Positions 1 to 5,629 of a stretch of DNA of 6,120 bases are shown here, piece by piece. The position numbers were made by a program, and so were the translations under genes. Position 1 is the stretch's first letter. Each line of letters begins with the position of its first letter. This stretch comes from Nanobdellota archaeon (GTDB lineage: Archaea > Nanobdellota > Nanobdellia > SCGC-AAA011-G17 > VGLX01): positions 1 to 6,120 of the forward strand of contig JAHIPG010000016.1 in the NCBI GenBank assembly GCA_018894775.1, in the 5' to 3' direction. Below the pieces are notes generated by a model, which had not been told where the DNA came from, did no database searches, and saw nothing but the letters and a program-made list of their open reading frames with translations.

Positions 1-1
1 G

Positions 2-58
2 GATTCACGGAAAAAATCTGTGAAGCTCCTTGAATCAGTTGAACTACTATTTGAGTGA
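2..58 (+). CDS. Possible 3' end of an upstream gene (partial)
   Basis: The second forward frame is open from the window edge and reads DSRKKSVKLLESVELLFE before TGA. That is a charged, amphipathic-helix-like tail. The other two forward frames stop sooner, at 31-33 and within the first 25 bases. The stop codon lies inside the GAGTGAGA stretch that could act as ribosome binding site for the next gene at 66, an arrangement typical of tightly packed operons. The piece is too short to identify, and an 18-codon open frame can occur by chance. Confidence 0.35.
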   Translation, partial: DSRKKSVKLLESVELLFE

Positions 59-65
59 GATTTTT

Positions 66-659
66 ATGAAAATACTCATCACAACATTTGGAAGGGACGA
101 GGCGAAACTCAATGTTGCAAGAAGGGACATAGGATACGAAAAACTCGTGATTATTACAGATGACCCTGGGCTTGATGCGTTCAAGAAAATAAGGGAAATG
201 GAGAGCATAACAGGCACAGAAGTAGAAATCATCAAGGTGGATTCATACGACTTCATGGGATGCTTCAACAAAATAGGTGAAGTCATAGACAGATACAAGA
301 ACCATGACTTGAGATTCAACACGAGCGGGGGACCAAAAATACTCTCCGCAGCCGCACTGCTCATGTGTTTCAACAAAGGCATACCCGCATACCACAGTGA
401 GGAGAAAACATACAAACTCCCCATAATAAAGGGTATGAGTTTTGAGGAGAAAATAAACCGGGATGAAAGAAAAATACTGAAAAACATAAAAAAGGATTGT
501 GATGCTGAGAAAATAAAAAAGAAAACAGGTCTTTCAGGAAGAAAATTTGACATACTCCTGATGGAGATGAGCAGGAAAGGCATTGCAAAAATGGATTACA
601 ATGGAAAAACAAGAATTATGCTCACGCCGATCGGGGAGTATTTCAGGAAAAGGATGTGA
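66..659 (+). CDS. CARF-winged-helix transcriptional regulator, Csa3-like
   Basis: This 197-residue protein has a Rossmann-like N-terminal half (about 1-115) and a C-terminal winged helix-turn-helix (about 128-197). The N-terminus starts with a beta strand (MKILITTFG) and a second strand, KLVIITDD (26-33). Next come IIKVDSYDF (55-63) and the loop NTSGGPK (85-91) followed by a helix, the ligand-loop pattern of CARF domains in CRISPR-associated proteins. In the wHTH, 148-171 fits the HTH helices and 177-186 the wing. CARF-wHTH proteins such as Csa3 bind cyclic oligoadenylate or related nucleotides and control transcription of CRISPR or other genes. The HFX_2341-type archaeal regulators are an alternative family. 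An upstream in-frame start at 30 exists, but I prefer ATG 66 because the CARF strand begins there and GAGTGAGA precedes it. No array or cas gene is in view, so the ligand and targets are unknown. Confidence 0.78.
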   Translation: MKILITTFGRDEAKLNVARRDIGYEKLVIITDDPGLDAFKKIREMESITGTEVEIIKVDSYDFMGCFNKIGEVIDRYKNHDLRFNTSGGPKILSAAALLMCFNKGIPAYHSEEKTYKLPIIKGMSFEEKINRDERKILKNIKKDCDAEKIKKKTGLSGRKFDILLMEMSRKGIAKMDYNGKTRIMLTPIGEYFRKRM

Positions 660-701
660 AATGTTAAAGGGTTGGAAAGGGATTAGGATAAAGGTGAGAA
701 A

Positions 702-1271
702 ATGACAGAAGTTTATGAGTCGTTTGTCAGAGAGTGGCTAGAACTAAATGGCTATACTGTAAGGACAGATACACGATTTAAGAAGGGGGGAGGGTGGAGC
801 GATATTGATATAATCGCTGTTAAACCATCTGGCAATCACTTAATAGTAGGGGAAGTTAAAGCAGATCCATTATGTGAAGCAGGTAAAACATCAGTTAAGG
901 AAATAAACGATCATCTAGAAGATGAAGAACTTAAAAAGAAAGTAGAAGAGTTATATGGGTCTAAATTTGAAAAATGGATTTACTGTTGGCCATGGTTTCG
1001 GAAACAAAAACCAAAAGAGGGTGAAGAAGAGTTTAAGAAGAGAGTTGAAAAAGATAAAAAAAAATATGAGGATAAATATAAGGTTAAGATTAAATTTTTC
1101 TCAGAGATAATCGACGACTTGATAGATAAGGTTAAGAAAATACGTGAAGAAGAGGATAGGTGTGAATATCTAAATAATTGTCCAAATTTAATGTTATTAC
1201 AAATGATGCACGCATTTAATACTGAGAAATATGGACATAGGATAGACATTGAAAAATTGAAGGGGAAATAA
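702..1271 (+). CDS. PD-(D/E)XK-superfamily nuclease, small Mrr/resolvase-like
   Basis: This 189-residue protein carries a compact restriction-endonuclease-like core at its N-terminus. Glu6 lies in a first helix (YESFVREWLELNGY). SDIDIIAV follows with Asp36, and then LIVGEVKAD with Glu51 and Lys53. The D-x14-E-x-K layout plus an early Glu is the metal-binding site of PD-(D/E)XK nucleases such as Mrr-type and Holliday-junction-resolvase-type enzymes, so Mg-dependent DNA or RNA cleavage is inferred. Residues about 92-150 are highly charged and probably helical. The C-terminal part (EYLNNCPNLMLLQMMHAF) is unrecognised. ATG 702 follows GGTGA at 693-697 by 4 nt. The next gene starts 2 nt after the stop, so co-transcription with the RNase J-like gene is likely. 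Codon use differs from both neighbours: 10 of 13 leucines are TTA or CTA and none is CTC or CTG. Target and biological role are not evident. Confidence 0.8.
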   Translation: MTEVYESFVREWLELNGYTVRTDTRFKKGGGWSDIDIIAVKPSGNHLIVGEVKADPLCEAGKTSVKEINDHLEDEELKKKVEELYGSKFEKWIYCWPWFRKQKPKEGEEEFKKRVEKDKKKYEDKYKVKIKFFSEIIDDLIDKVKKIREEEDRCEYLNNCPNLMLLQMMHAFNTEKYGHRIDIEKLKGK

Positions 1272-1273
1272 TC

Positions 1274-2608
1274 ATGACCTCTCTAACCTTCTACGGCGGT
1301 GTATCCGAAGTCGGTGGGAATAAAATCATGGTTGAGGACAGGGGCACGAAAATCCTGCTTGATTTCGGTATAGCATTCAATAGTGGTGATGATTACTGGA
1401 TAAACTGGCTCCAGCCAAGAGGCATAAGCCCGGTGAAGGACAGATTTGAGTTTGGGATGCTGCCAAAAATAAAAGGACTCTACAGAAAAGATCTGCTGAA
1501 AGGCACAGACCTGAAATATGTAAAGCCAGAGATTGATGCGGTGTTTTGCACGCACGCGCATTTTGATCATGTCGGCTATCTTGGTTTCATTGATGAAAAC
1601 ATCCCTGTTTATCTTGGTGAATGCACAAAACTGATTATGGAAACGGTTGAGGAACAGAGCACCATGACAGACTACGGCGAGCATTTGTATCGTACATTCA
1701 GGACCGGGAAGAAAATAAAAATTGGTTCAATGGAGGTTGAACCTGTGCATGTTGATCATTCCATACCAGCCGCCTACGGGTACATTGTTCACACATCAGA
1801 GGGCAGTGTTGTTTACACAGGTGATTTGAGGATGCATGGTGTCAGGGCAGATATGACAGAGGAGTTTATCAGGAAGGCAAAAGACGCCAGTCCTGTTGCA
1901 ATGGTTTCTGAGGGCACAAGAATAGGCTCTGAGAGAAAAACCAATCACACGGAAAAAGAAGTCAAAACCAAAAGCTGTGAGGTTGCATCAAAAACCAGGA
2001 AACTTGTTATCGCAACATTTTATCCCAGGGACATTGACAGGCTTAGAACCTTTTATCAGGTCGCAAAAGACTCTGGGAGAAAGTTTGTTGTCTCCCTAAA
2101 AGCAGCGCATCTGCTGAGCAGGCTGAAGGAAGACAAGCGTTTGCCAGTCCCTGATGTTACGGCTGATCCAAACATCCTTGTTTATCTCAGGCCAAAGAAA
2201 ACCTACCGCAAATGGGAGCAGGAGTTTCTTGATGACGCGGTTGACTGTGATTATGTTCATAAAAACCAGTCCAAACTGCTATTAAATTTGGGTTTGATGC
2301 AGTTTGCGGAGCTCATTGACATAAGACCAGACAAAGGCAGTCATTTCATTCATTCCATGAGCGAGCCATTCAGTGACGAGGATATTGAGGATGAGGTCAT
2401 GCACAACTGGCTGGATCATTTCGGACTAAACTTTCATCAGCTACACGCATCTGGGCACTGCTCAGGCAGAGAAATCATAAAAAACATCCAGACAATAAAT
2501 CCGAAAAAGGTATTTCCTGTGCATACAGGGAATCCTGAGATGTTCAAAAAACTTGTGAAGGATGTGAAGGTGGAATGCCCGAGTATTGGGAGAGGATATA
2601 ACATATAA
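1274..2608 (+). CDS. RNase J-like metallo-beta-lactamase/beta-CASP ribonuclease
   Basis: This 444-residue protein has the full metal-binding set of the family. Motif 2 is THAHFDH (His94, His96, Asp98, His99), motif 3 is HVDHS (His162) and motif 4 is YTGDLRMHG (Asp184). The beta-CASP insertion follows, with motif A in SEGTRI (Glu213), motif B in ASGH (His395) and motif C in FPVHTG (His417). These match two-zinc beta-CASP RNases of the RNase J type, which degrade or trim RNA, usually 5'-to-3' in archaea. The length fits archaeal RNase J. The N-terminus reads YGGVSEVGGNKI, and the segment at about 35-75, between the first strands and motif 2, is longer than I expect for classic RNase J. This may be a separate subfamily of MBL-fold RNA exonucleases. 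ATG 1274 is the only sensible start and lies 2 nt after the nuclease stop codon. No Shine-Dalgarno is obvious beyond AGGGGAAA, so translation may be coupled. The RNA substrate is unknown. Confidence 0.88.
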   Translation: MTSLTFYGGVSEVGGNKIMVEDRGTKILLDFGIAFNSGDDYWINWLQPRGISPVKDRFEFGMLPKIKGLYRKDLLKGTDLKYVKPEIDAVFCTHAHFDHVGYLGFIDENIPVYLGECTKLIMETVEEQSTMTDYGEHLYRTFRTGKKIKIGSMEVEPVHVDHSIPAAYGYIVHTSEGSVVYTGDLRMHGVRADMTEEFIRKAKDASPVAMVSEGTRIGSERKTNHTEKEVKTKSCEVASKTRKLVIATFYPRDIDRLRTFYQVAKDSGRKFVVSLKAAHLLSRLKEDKRLPVPDVTADPNILVYLRPKKTYRKWEQEFLDDAVDCDYVHKNQSKLLLNLGLMQFAELIDIRPDKGSHFIHSMSEPFSDEDIEDEVMHNWLDHFGLNFHQLHASGHCSGREIIKNIQTINPKKVFPVHTGNPEMFKKLVKDVKVECPSIGRGYNI

Positions 2609-2622
2609 AAATAGGGAGATAT

Positions 2623-2760
2623 ATGTGGTCGGAAGGATATAATGGGCTGAGTTTAGGTTTGGATATACCCAAGTTAGGTGAAATTGCCTGTGTAATAAGA
2701 GGAAAAATTAAAATGCTATCCGCCCTTTATGTTTATTATCAAAAGGCATTTAGTAGTTGA
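2623..2760 (+). CDS. Doubtful small ORF, 45 codons
   Basis: ATG 2623 lies 3 nt after AGGGAGAT (2613-2620), a plausible Shine-Dalgarno with short spacing. The frame stays open for 45 codons to TGA and reads like a small mixed protein with a C-terminal helix (GKIKMLSALYVYYQKAF). It fills most of the gap between the RNase J-like gene and the next operon, 14 nt after the former's stop. I recognise nothing in it. It could be a real small gene, the decayed remnant of a longer one, or chance in AT-rich DNA. The likely promoter of the downstream nuclease (CTTTATGTTTATTA, about 2725-2738) lies inside its 3' end, which argues somewhat against it. Confidence 0.25.
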   Translation: MWSEGYNGLSLGLDIPKLGEIACVIRGKIKMLSALYVYYQKAFSS

Positions 2761-2791
2761 TTAATGCAAACGGCAATATGTGAGGTTTAAC

Positions 2792-3730
2792 ATGTTCGTA
2801 GCAGATTTGAAGGAAAAATTGACATTACATGAGGATGTCAGTGAAGATTTCTTGACGTCATCGGTATTTTCTACTTTTGATTTTCTCCCAAATATTTGGT
2901 TAAAAAAATTCCTCCAGACTTCGATTAATCTTAATAACAATCGTCTAGACTTTCCATTGGTTGAAAATAAATTTCTGTTTTGGAAGCAATTCTCTCTACC
3001 TAGTGATTTTGGAAGAGGTGTCGAACCAGATTTAATTATCTTTGCGGGAAACACTGCTTTTATTATTGAAGCAAAATTCTACTCGGGTAAAAGTGGTATA
3101 GGATTCATTGAAGAAAAGGTACCACCCGATCAACTTAAATCACAGTTAATAGATCAACTTGCAAGAGAATATTTTTTAGGAAGATATATTTTACTAGATA
3201 ACGAAATTTGTGTAGAAGAAAAATTATTCAATATTTCAAATTTCTTTTTGATTTTAATAACAAAAGATTCATCCATACCAACAAACGAAATTCAAGAGTC
3301 TATCGATTCTATTGGAAAGATTGAAGCAACAGGGATAGAAATGGCAACAAATAAGATATATTGGACAAATTGGCAAAAGATAATTCCTGTTTTAGAAGAG
3401 ATAATTGAGAAATCCTCAGAAGAATCATTCGAAAGAAAAATATCACAACAATTATTTGATTTTCTCGATAAGCGAGATCTTATCCCTTTTACTGGGTTTG
3501 ATTTTCTTAATTCCTGTTCATTAGAGCTCACAACTACTACAAATGAACCGATTTTTTACCATACACAGAAAAGAACTTATTGGTCGGAGGAATTATTCAA
3601 AGAACCACTACATTTCAAAGATCCAAATATTTTTTATATGTCAACAATAAAACAGTACTGGAAAGATATTGCAAAATTAAAATGTCCCGAAAATTCTAGT
3701 AAAATATTTTATCAAATAATAGGGAGGTGA
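2792..3730 (+). CDS. PD-(D/E)XK-type nuclease, probable defence or accessory nuclease
   Basis: This 312-residue protein has a restriction-endonuclease-like core in its first third. An N-terminal segment, SEDFLTSSVFSTFDFLP (17-33), supplies Glu18. EPDLIIF (78-84) gives the Pro79-Asp80 pair, and IIEAKFY (91-97) gives Glu93 and Lys95. Together they form the PD-x12-E-x-K signature of metal-dependent nucleases. The E-D-x-L-T-S-x-V-F opening resembles, from memory, a widespread family of uncharacterised nucleases in bacteria and archaea. The remaining 200 residues are unrecognised and may give specificity. A GTG at 2780 is possible, but ATG 2792 has GAGGT (2782-2786) 5 nt before it and is preferred. 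CTTTATGTTTATTA at about 2725-2738 could be the TATA region. The stop codon overlaps the Shine-Dalgarno of the next gene, so the two are co-translated. Sequence and layout differ clearly from the 702-1271 nuclease. Target is unknown. Confidence 0.82.
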   Translation: MFVADLKEKLTLHEDVSEDFLTSSVFSTFDFLPNIWLKKFLQTSINLNNNRLDFPLVENKFLFWKQFSLPSDFGRGVEPDLIIFAGNTAFIIEAKFYSGKSGIGFIEEKVPPDQLKSQLIDQLAREYFLGRYILLDNEICVEEKLFNISNFFLILITKDSSIPTNEIQESIDSIGKIEATGIEMATNKIYWTNWQKIIPVLEEIIEKSSEESFERKISQQLFDFLDKRDLIPFTGFDFLNSCSLELTTTTNEPIFYHTQKRTYWSEELFKEPLHFKDPNIFYMSTIKQYWKDIAKLKCPENSSKIFYQIIGR

Positions 3731-3735
3731 CATAC

Positions 3736-4347
3736 ATGGAAAGCGATTTAGAACACGGAAAAATTATGGACCAAGCAGGAAAAAATATAGATCAGGCATA
3801 TAAAATAGTTCGAAAAACGTATCAAGAAATAAATGCAATGAAAGATGATTTCGCCGAGGTATTGAGAGAGATAGATCCCAGTATTGAATTCTCAGAGGAA
3901 TATTCCTATGGTCCGAAATCTTTGTATCTGAAAGATTGGCATGTATTTTTATTTAGAAGAGCTGTGGGTGAGGAAGAGGGAGAAAAGCCCACAGAGGAAT
4001 TTCTAGTAGCACTAATAATAATATTCTCCCCATGGGCGCATATTAAAAAGATAAGTTCAACCAATGGCCCAGAAATATGGATCTGTAAGATTGAAACAAA
4101 AAACATTAAGGAAAAAGCAACGCTATGGGAAGTATCGCTATGTTTAGGGATTGATGAAAGAAAAAACTTTGATAAAAAATTAGAAATTGGAGGAACAATC
4201 TCCAACTATCATTGGAAAGACGATAAAGGAGAAGAAGAATGGATTGGACAATTTATTGGATACCCATTAACCGCCATAAAAGATAAGGCATTCATCAAAA
4301 AAGAAATTATAGACAAGTTGCTGATTGAAAATTATCAAAAAAAGTAG
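3736..4347 (+). CDS. Unrecognised partner protein of the PD-(D/E)XK nuclease
   Basis: This 203-residue protein matches no family I can name. Residues about 8-48 (starting HGKIMDQAGKNIDQAYKIV) look like one long, polar, coiled-coil-prone helix. A probable alpha/beta part follows: a strand in SLYLKDWHVFLFRR, a hydrophobic strand FLVALIIIFSPW, WICKIETK, and LWEVSLCLGID before a charged C-terminus. There is no signal peptide and no clear membrane helix. An in-frame GTG at 3727 would overlap the nuclease stop by 4 bases. ATG 3736 is better: GGGAGGTGA (3722-3730), an excellent Shine-Dalgarno, ends 5 nt before it and contains the nuclease stop codon. That arrangement implies fixed stoichiometry with the nuclease. 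It may be a specificity, sensor or inhibitory subunit; that is inference from position only. Confidence 0.78.
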   Translation: MESDLEHGKIMDQAGKNIDQAYKIVRKTYQEINAMKDDFAEVLREIDPSIEFSEEYSYGPKSLYLKDWHVFLFRRAVGEEEGEKPTEEFLVALIIIFSPWAHIKKISSTNGPEIWICKIETKNIKEKATLWEVSLCLGIDERKNFDKKLEIGGTISNYHWKDDKGEEEWIGQFIGYPLTAIKDKAFIKKEIIDKLLIENYQKK

Positions 4348-4502
4348 AGTGAATATCTGGAAGAATGGCAAATACCAAATTATAAGAATGACACTACATT
4401 ATGCGAATGGAACGCAAAAAGGCACACGACAATGCAGACAACTCCGTGACAATTCTCATTCTCCCCACCTCACCTTTGGCTAGGCATGTAACACAAAGAT
4501 TG

Positions 4503-4520
4503 GATGATTAACTCATCATC
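4503..4520. repeat. Short inverted repeat upstream of promoter copy 1
   Basis: GATGAT (4503-4508) and ATCATC (4515-4520) form a perfect 6-bp inverted repeat around a 6-base loop, TAACTC. With one mismatch the arms extend to 9 bp (4500-4523). It ends 8 bp before the TTTAGTTCAA box of promoter copy 1. It could be an operator, or the end of the preceding transcript, but it has no matching copy before the other two promoters. Arms this short can occur by chance. Confidence 0.2.
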
Positions 4521-4528
4521 AAACTCAT

Positions 4529-4605
4529 TTTAGTTCAACCTTTTATCTAACTGTTCGTAAGAAAATATATTAACCAAGAAGGCATCCATTTTTTTGTGAT
4601 TTTTT
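4529..4605 (+). promoter_or_regulatory. Repeated promoter-leader, copy 1 (diverged)
   Basis: Without gaps, 4529-4576 matches the first 48 bp of copy 2 at 37 positions. The conserved parts are the TTTAGTTCAA box (4529-4538) with its T-rich follow-on (17 of 20), and the TATA box AATATATTAA (4564-4573). The segment between them has drifted. TGTGAT at 4595-4600 replaces the GGTGAT Shine-Dalgarno of the other copies at the same 6-nt distance from the ATG. Keeping the two boxes while the spacer drifts suggests function: TATA binding by TBP/TFB plus an upstream regulator site. It drives the 4606-4940 gene pair. Confidence 0.55.
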
Positions 4606-4695
4606 ATGTGTGAAAACAACAGGATGGGGATAACGTCTGAGGATGAGGAAAGGTGTAAAGTCTGCGGATATGAACTAATTGATGGGTGGTTATGA
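4606..4695 (+). CDS. 29-residue CxxC miniprotein
   Basis: This 29-codon ORF is supported by position rather than homology. Its ATG falls at nearly the same distance from the TATA box (42 nt) as the ATGs of the genes behind promoter copies 2 and 3 (44 nt). The TGTGAT leader element also keeps its 6-nt spacing. The stop TGA overlaps the ATG of the next gene as ATGA, the hallmark of translational coupling. The peptide has Cys2, an acidic stretch SEDEE and the knuckle CKVCGYEL (Cys17, Cys20), which resembles one half of a rubredoxin or zinc-ribbon site. With only three cysteines it would need another ligand, a dimer or a partner to bind metal. It may be a genuine microprotein or a leader peptide that controls the downstream gene. 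Confidence 0.55.
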   Translation: MCENNRMGITSEDEERCKVCGYELIDGWL

Positions 4696-4940
4696 AAGTC
4701 AAACTAAAGGAGATTAAATGGGTAGAACTTAATAGGTTTCTTAAATCAATAAATAATGTTATGAGGAGTCTTAAATCTGAGATAAAACAACGAAAGCAGG
4801 AGCATAAAGAATACATAAGTTTAATGGTTATTGAGAGGATATTATCAAAATATGATCATGCTGCAGGGAGATTCAAAGAGCGGGTTGAAAAGCAGTTGGA
4901 GAATAAAAAGGATAAGAAATTAGATTTTTGGGATGATTGA
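4692..4940 (+). CDS. Small charged helical protein, function unknown
   Basis: The protein has 82 residues from ATG 4692. An in-frame GTG at 4686 would add two residues, but the ATG sits in an ATGA overlap with the miniprotein stop and is preceded by GGGTGGT, so coupling supports it. The sequence is rich in Lys, Arg and Glu and should be almost wholly helical (KLKEIKWVELNRFLKSINNV, then a long amphipathic stretch). The acidic-aromatic tail ends in DFWDD. There is no Cys motif, signal peptide or membrane helix. Such proteins are often small nucleic-acid-binding or partner-binding factors, as in archaeal viruses and plasmids. I do not recognise a family. Confidence 0.62.
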   Translation: MKVKLKEIKWVELNRFLKSINNVMRSLKSEIKQRKQEHKEYISLMVIERILSKYDHAAGRFKERVEKQLENKKDKKLDFWDD

Positions 4941-5008
4941 GGGCAAAAGAAAAATATATGCAGAGGATAATAGATAGCCGGCAGTATCTTTCCGAAAAGA
5001 ATCGCTGA

Positions 5009-5087
5009 TTTAGTTCAATCATTTTTCTAACCATGCTGAATAAACTATATTAACAATCTTGTCCTAATAGTATATTGGTGATAAAAC
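5009..5087 (+). promoter_or_regulatory. Repeated promoter-leader, copy 2
   Basis: This copy runs from the TTTAGTTCAATC box (5009-5020) through TATA box ACTATATTAA (5044-5053), the GTCCTAATAGTAT element (5061-5073) and Shine-Dalgarno GGTGA (5077-5081) to the ATG at 5088. Counted through the ATG, it matches copy 3 at 75 of 82 positions with no gaps. The first 48 bp are identical and four of the seven differences cluster at 5057-5060. TATA-to-start spacing predicts transcription beginning near 5072-5078, so the leader would be short. The conserved block upstream of TATA is longer than TBP/TFB need and probably holds a regulator site. Confidence 0.75.
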
Positions 5088-5480
5088 ATGAAGGGAAAAG
5101 GAACAAAAAACAAAACAAAGAAAATGAAGAGAAAGAAAAGAAAAGAAATCTATGTTCTTGCTAATCAGGATGGCTTAGATTGTTACGCAGAGGAAAAAGA
5201 TGAAGGCTTTAGTGGTTCAGGATGTGCTATGGCGGTTCAAGGAAGTATGACTGGTGTTTTCTTCAGTGCTATAATAACAGAGCAGACTTATAAAAAAATA
5301 AAAAGAATTCTGAAAAAACAGCAGATAAAGTATGGTTACGGGGAAGGCTTTGCGGATTTGGGAAGTCCAGAAAGTAGAAAAGCGTTGAAAGTAATAAAAA
5401 AAGAAGCGTTGAAAATAAGACCTATTATTCCACCCGGTAAAAGTGGAAAAGAGAGATTGGATGACATAATAACAACATAA
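5088..5480 (+). CDS. Small protein with strongly basic N-terminus, unknown
   Basis: This 130-residue protein is behind promoter copy 2, with GGTGA 6 nt before its ATG. Residues 1-19 include 12 Lys or Arg (for example KKMKRKKRK), a tail suited to binding nucleic acid. The folded part begins with strand EIYVLANQDG, then a Gly/Ser-rich turn FSGSGCAMAV, a hydrophobic strand GVFFSAIIT, a basic helix YKKIKRILKKQQIKYG and a C-terminal segment with RPIIPPGKSGKERLDD. It has two isolated cysteines and no zinc motif, membrane helix or signal peptide. The basic tail could equally be low-complexity sequence in a Lys-rich accessory gene. I recognise no family; an RNA- or DNA-binding role is only inferred from charge. 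Confidence 0.74.
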   Translation: MKGKGTKNKTKKMKRKKRKEIYVLANQDGLDCYAEEKDEGFSGSGCAMAVQGSMTGVFFSAIITEQTYKKIKRILKKQQIKYGYGEGFADLGSPESRKALKVIKKEALKIRPIIPPGKSGKERLDDIITT

Positions 5481-5493
5481 TAAACACAGAAAA

Positions 5494-5515
5494 GTTTTGG
5501 TTTAGAGTAATTTTT
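5494..5515 (+). terminator. Possible oligo-T terminator after the 5088 gene
   Basis: Three closely spaced T tracts follow the stop codon: TTTT at 5495-5498, TTT at 5501-5503 and TTTTT at 5511-5515. Archaeal RNA polymerase often terminates at such runs without a hairpin. The position, between the gene end and the next promoter copy, fits. The runs are short and the region is AT-rich. Confidence 0.28.
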
Positions 5516-5523
5516 GGAAAGCG

Positions 5524-5562
5524 GATTGAACGGAAGGTTTAAAAACATATTTTAGTTCAATC
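5524..5562. repeat. Inverted repeat embracing the start of promoter copy 3
   Basis: GATTGAAC (5524-5531) and GTTCAATC (5555-5562) are perfect 8-bp inverted arms separated by 23 bp. The right arm is the core of the conserved TTTAGTTCAATC box of the promoter repeat. The left arm therefore looks like a second, reversed half-site, about three helical turns away centre to centre, as expected for a dimeric or looping regulator. Copies 1 and 2 have no such left arm, so it may be chance. Confidence 0.25.
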
Positions 5563-5629
5563 ATTTTTCTAACCATGCTGAATAAACTATATTAACAACA
5601 CAGTCCTAATAGTATGTAGGTGATAAAAT
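5551..5629 (+). promoter_or_regulatory. Repeated promoter-leader, copy 3
   Basis: Its elements are the TTTAGTTCAATC box (5551-5562), TATA box ACTATATTAA (5586-5595), the GTCCTAATAGTAT element (5603-5615) and Shine-Dalgarno GGTGA (5619-5623), with the ATG at 5630. All spacings equal those of copy 2. Similarity to copy 2 stops at the start codon, because the two genes that follow are unrelated. It also ends abruptly upstream, which marks the repeat as a discrete unit of about 80 bp. Confidence 0.75.

Noticed and set aside
34..50. GTTGAACTA, an inverted match to the AGTTCAAC core of the promoter repeat
   Set aside because: Only 9 bases match, no TATA box follows in the right orientation, and it lies within a probable coding tail.
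47..583. 178-codon minus-strand open frame opposite the CARF gene
   Set aside because: The + strand shows a clear CARF-wHTH protein; the minus reading is a low-complexity shadow with no start signal.
4394..4475. 21-codon minus-strand ORF from 4459 with a strong-looking GGTGAGGTGGGGAG upstream
   Set aside because: The Shine-Dalgarno-like stretch is attractive but the frame is very short, there is no promoter on that strand, and all other genes are on +.
4388..4483. 31-codon + strand ORF starting MTLHYANG
   Set aside because: No Shine-Dalgarno before the ATG, no promoter relation and no recognisable composition; a chance frame in the gap.
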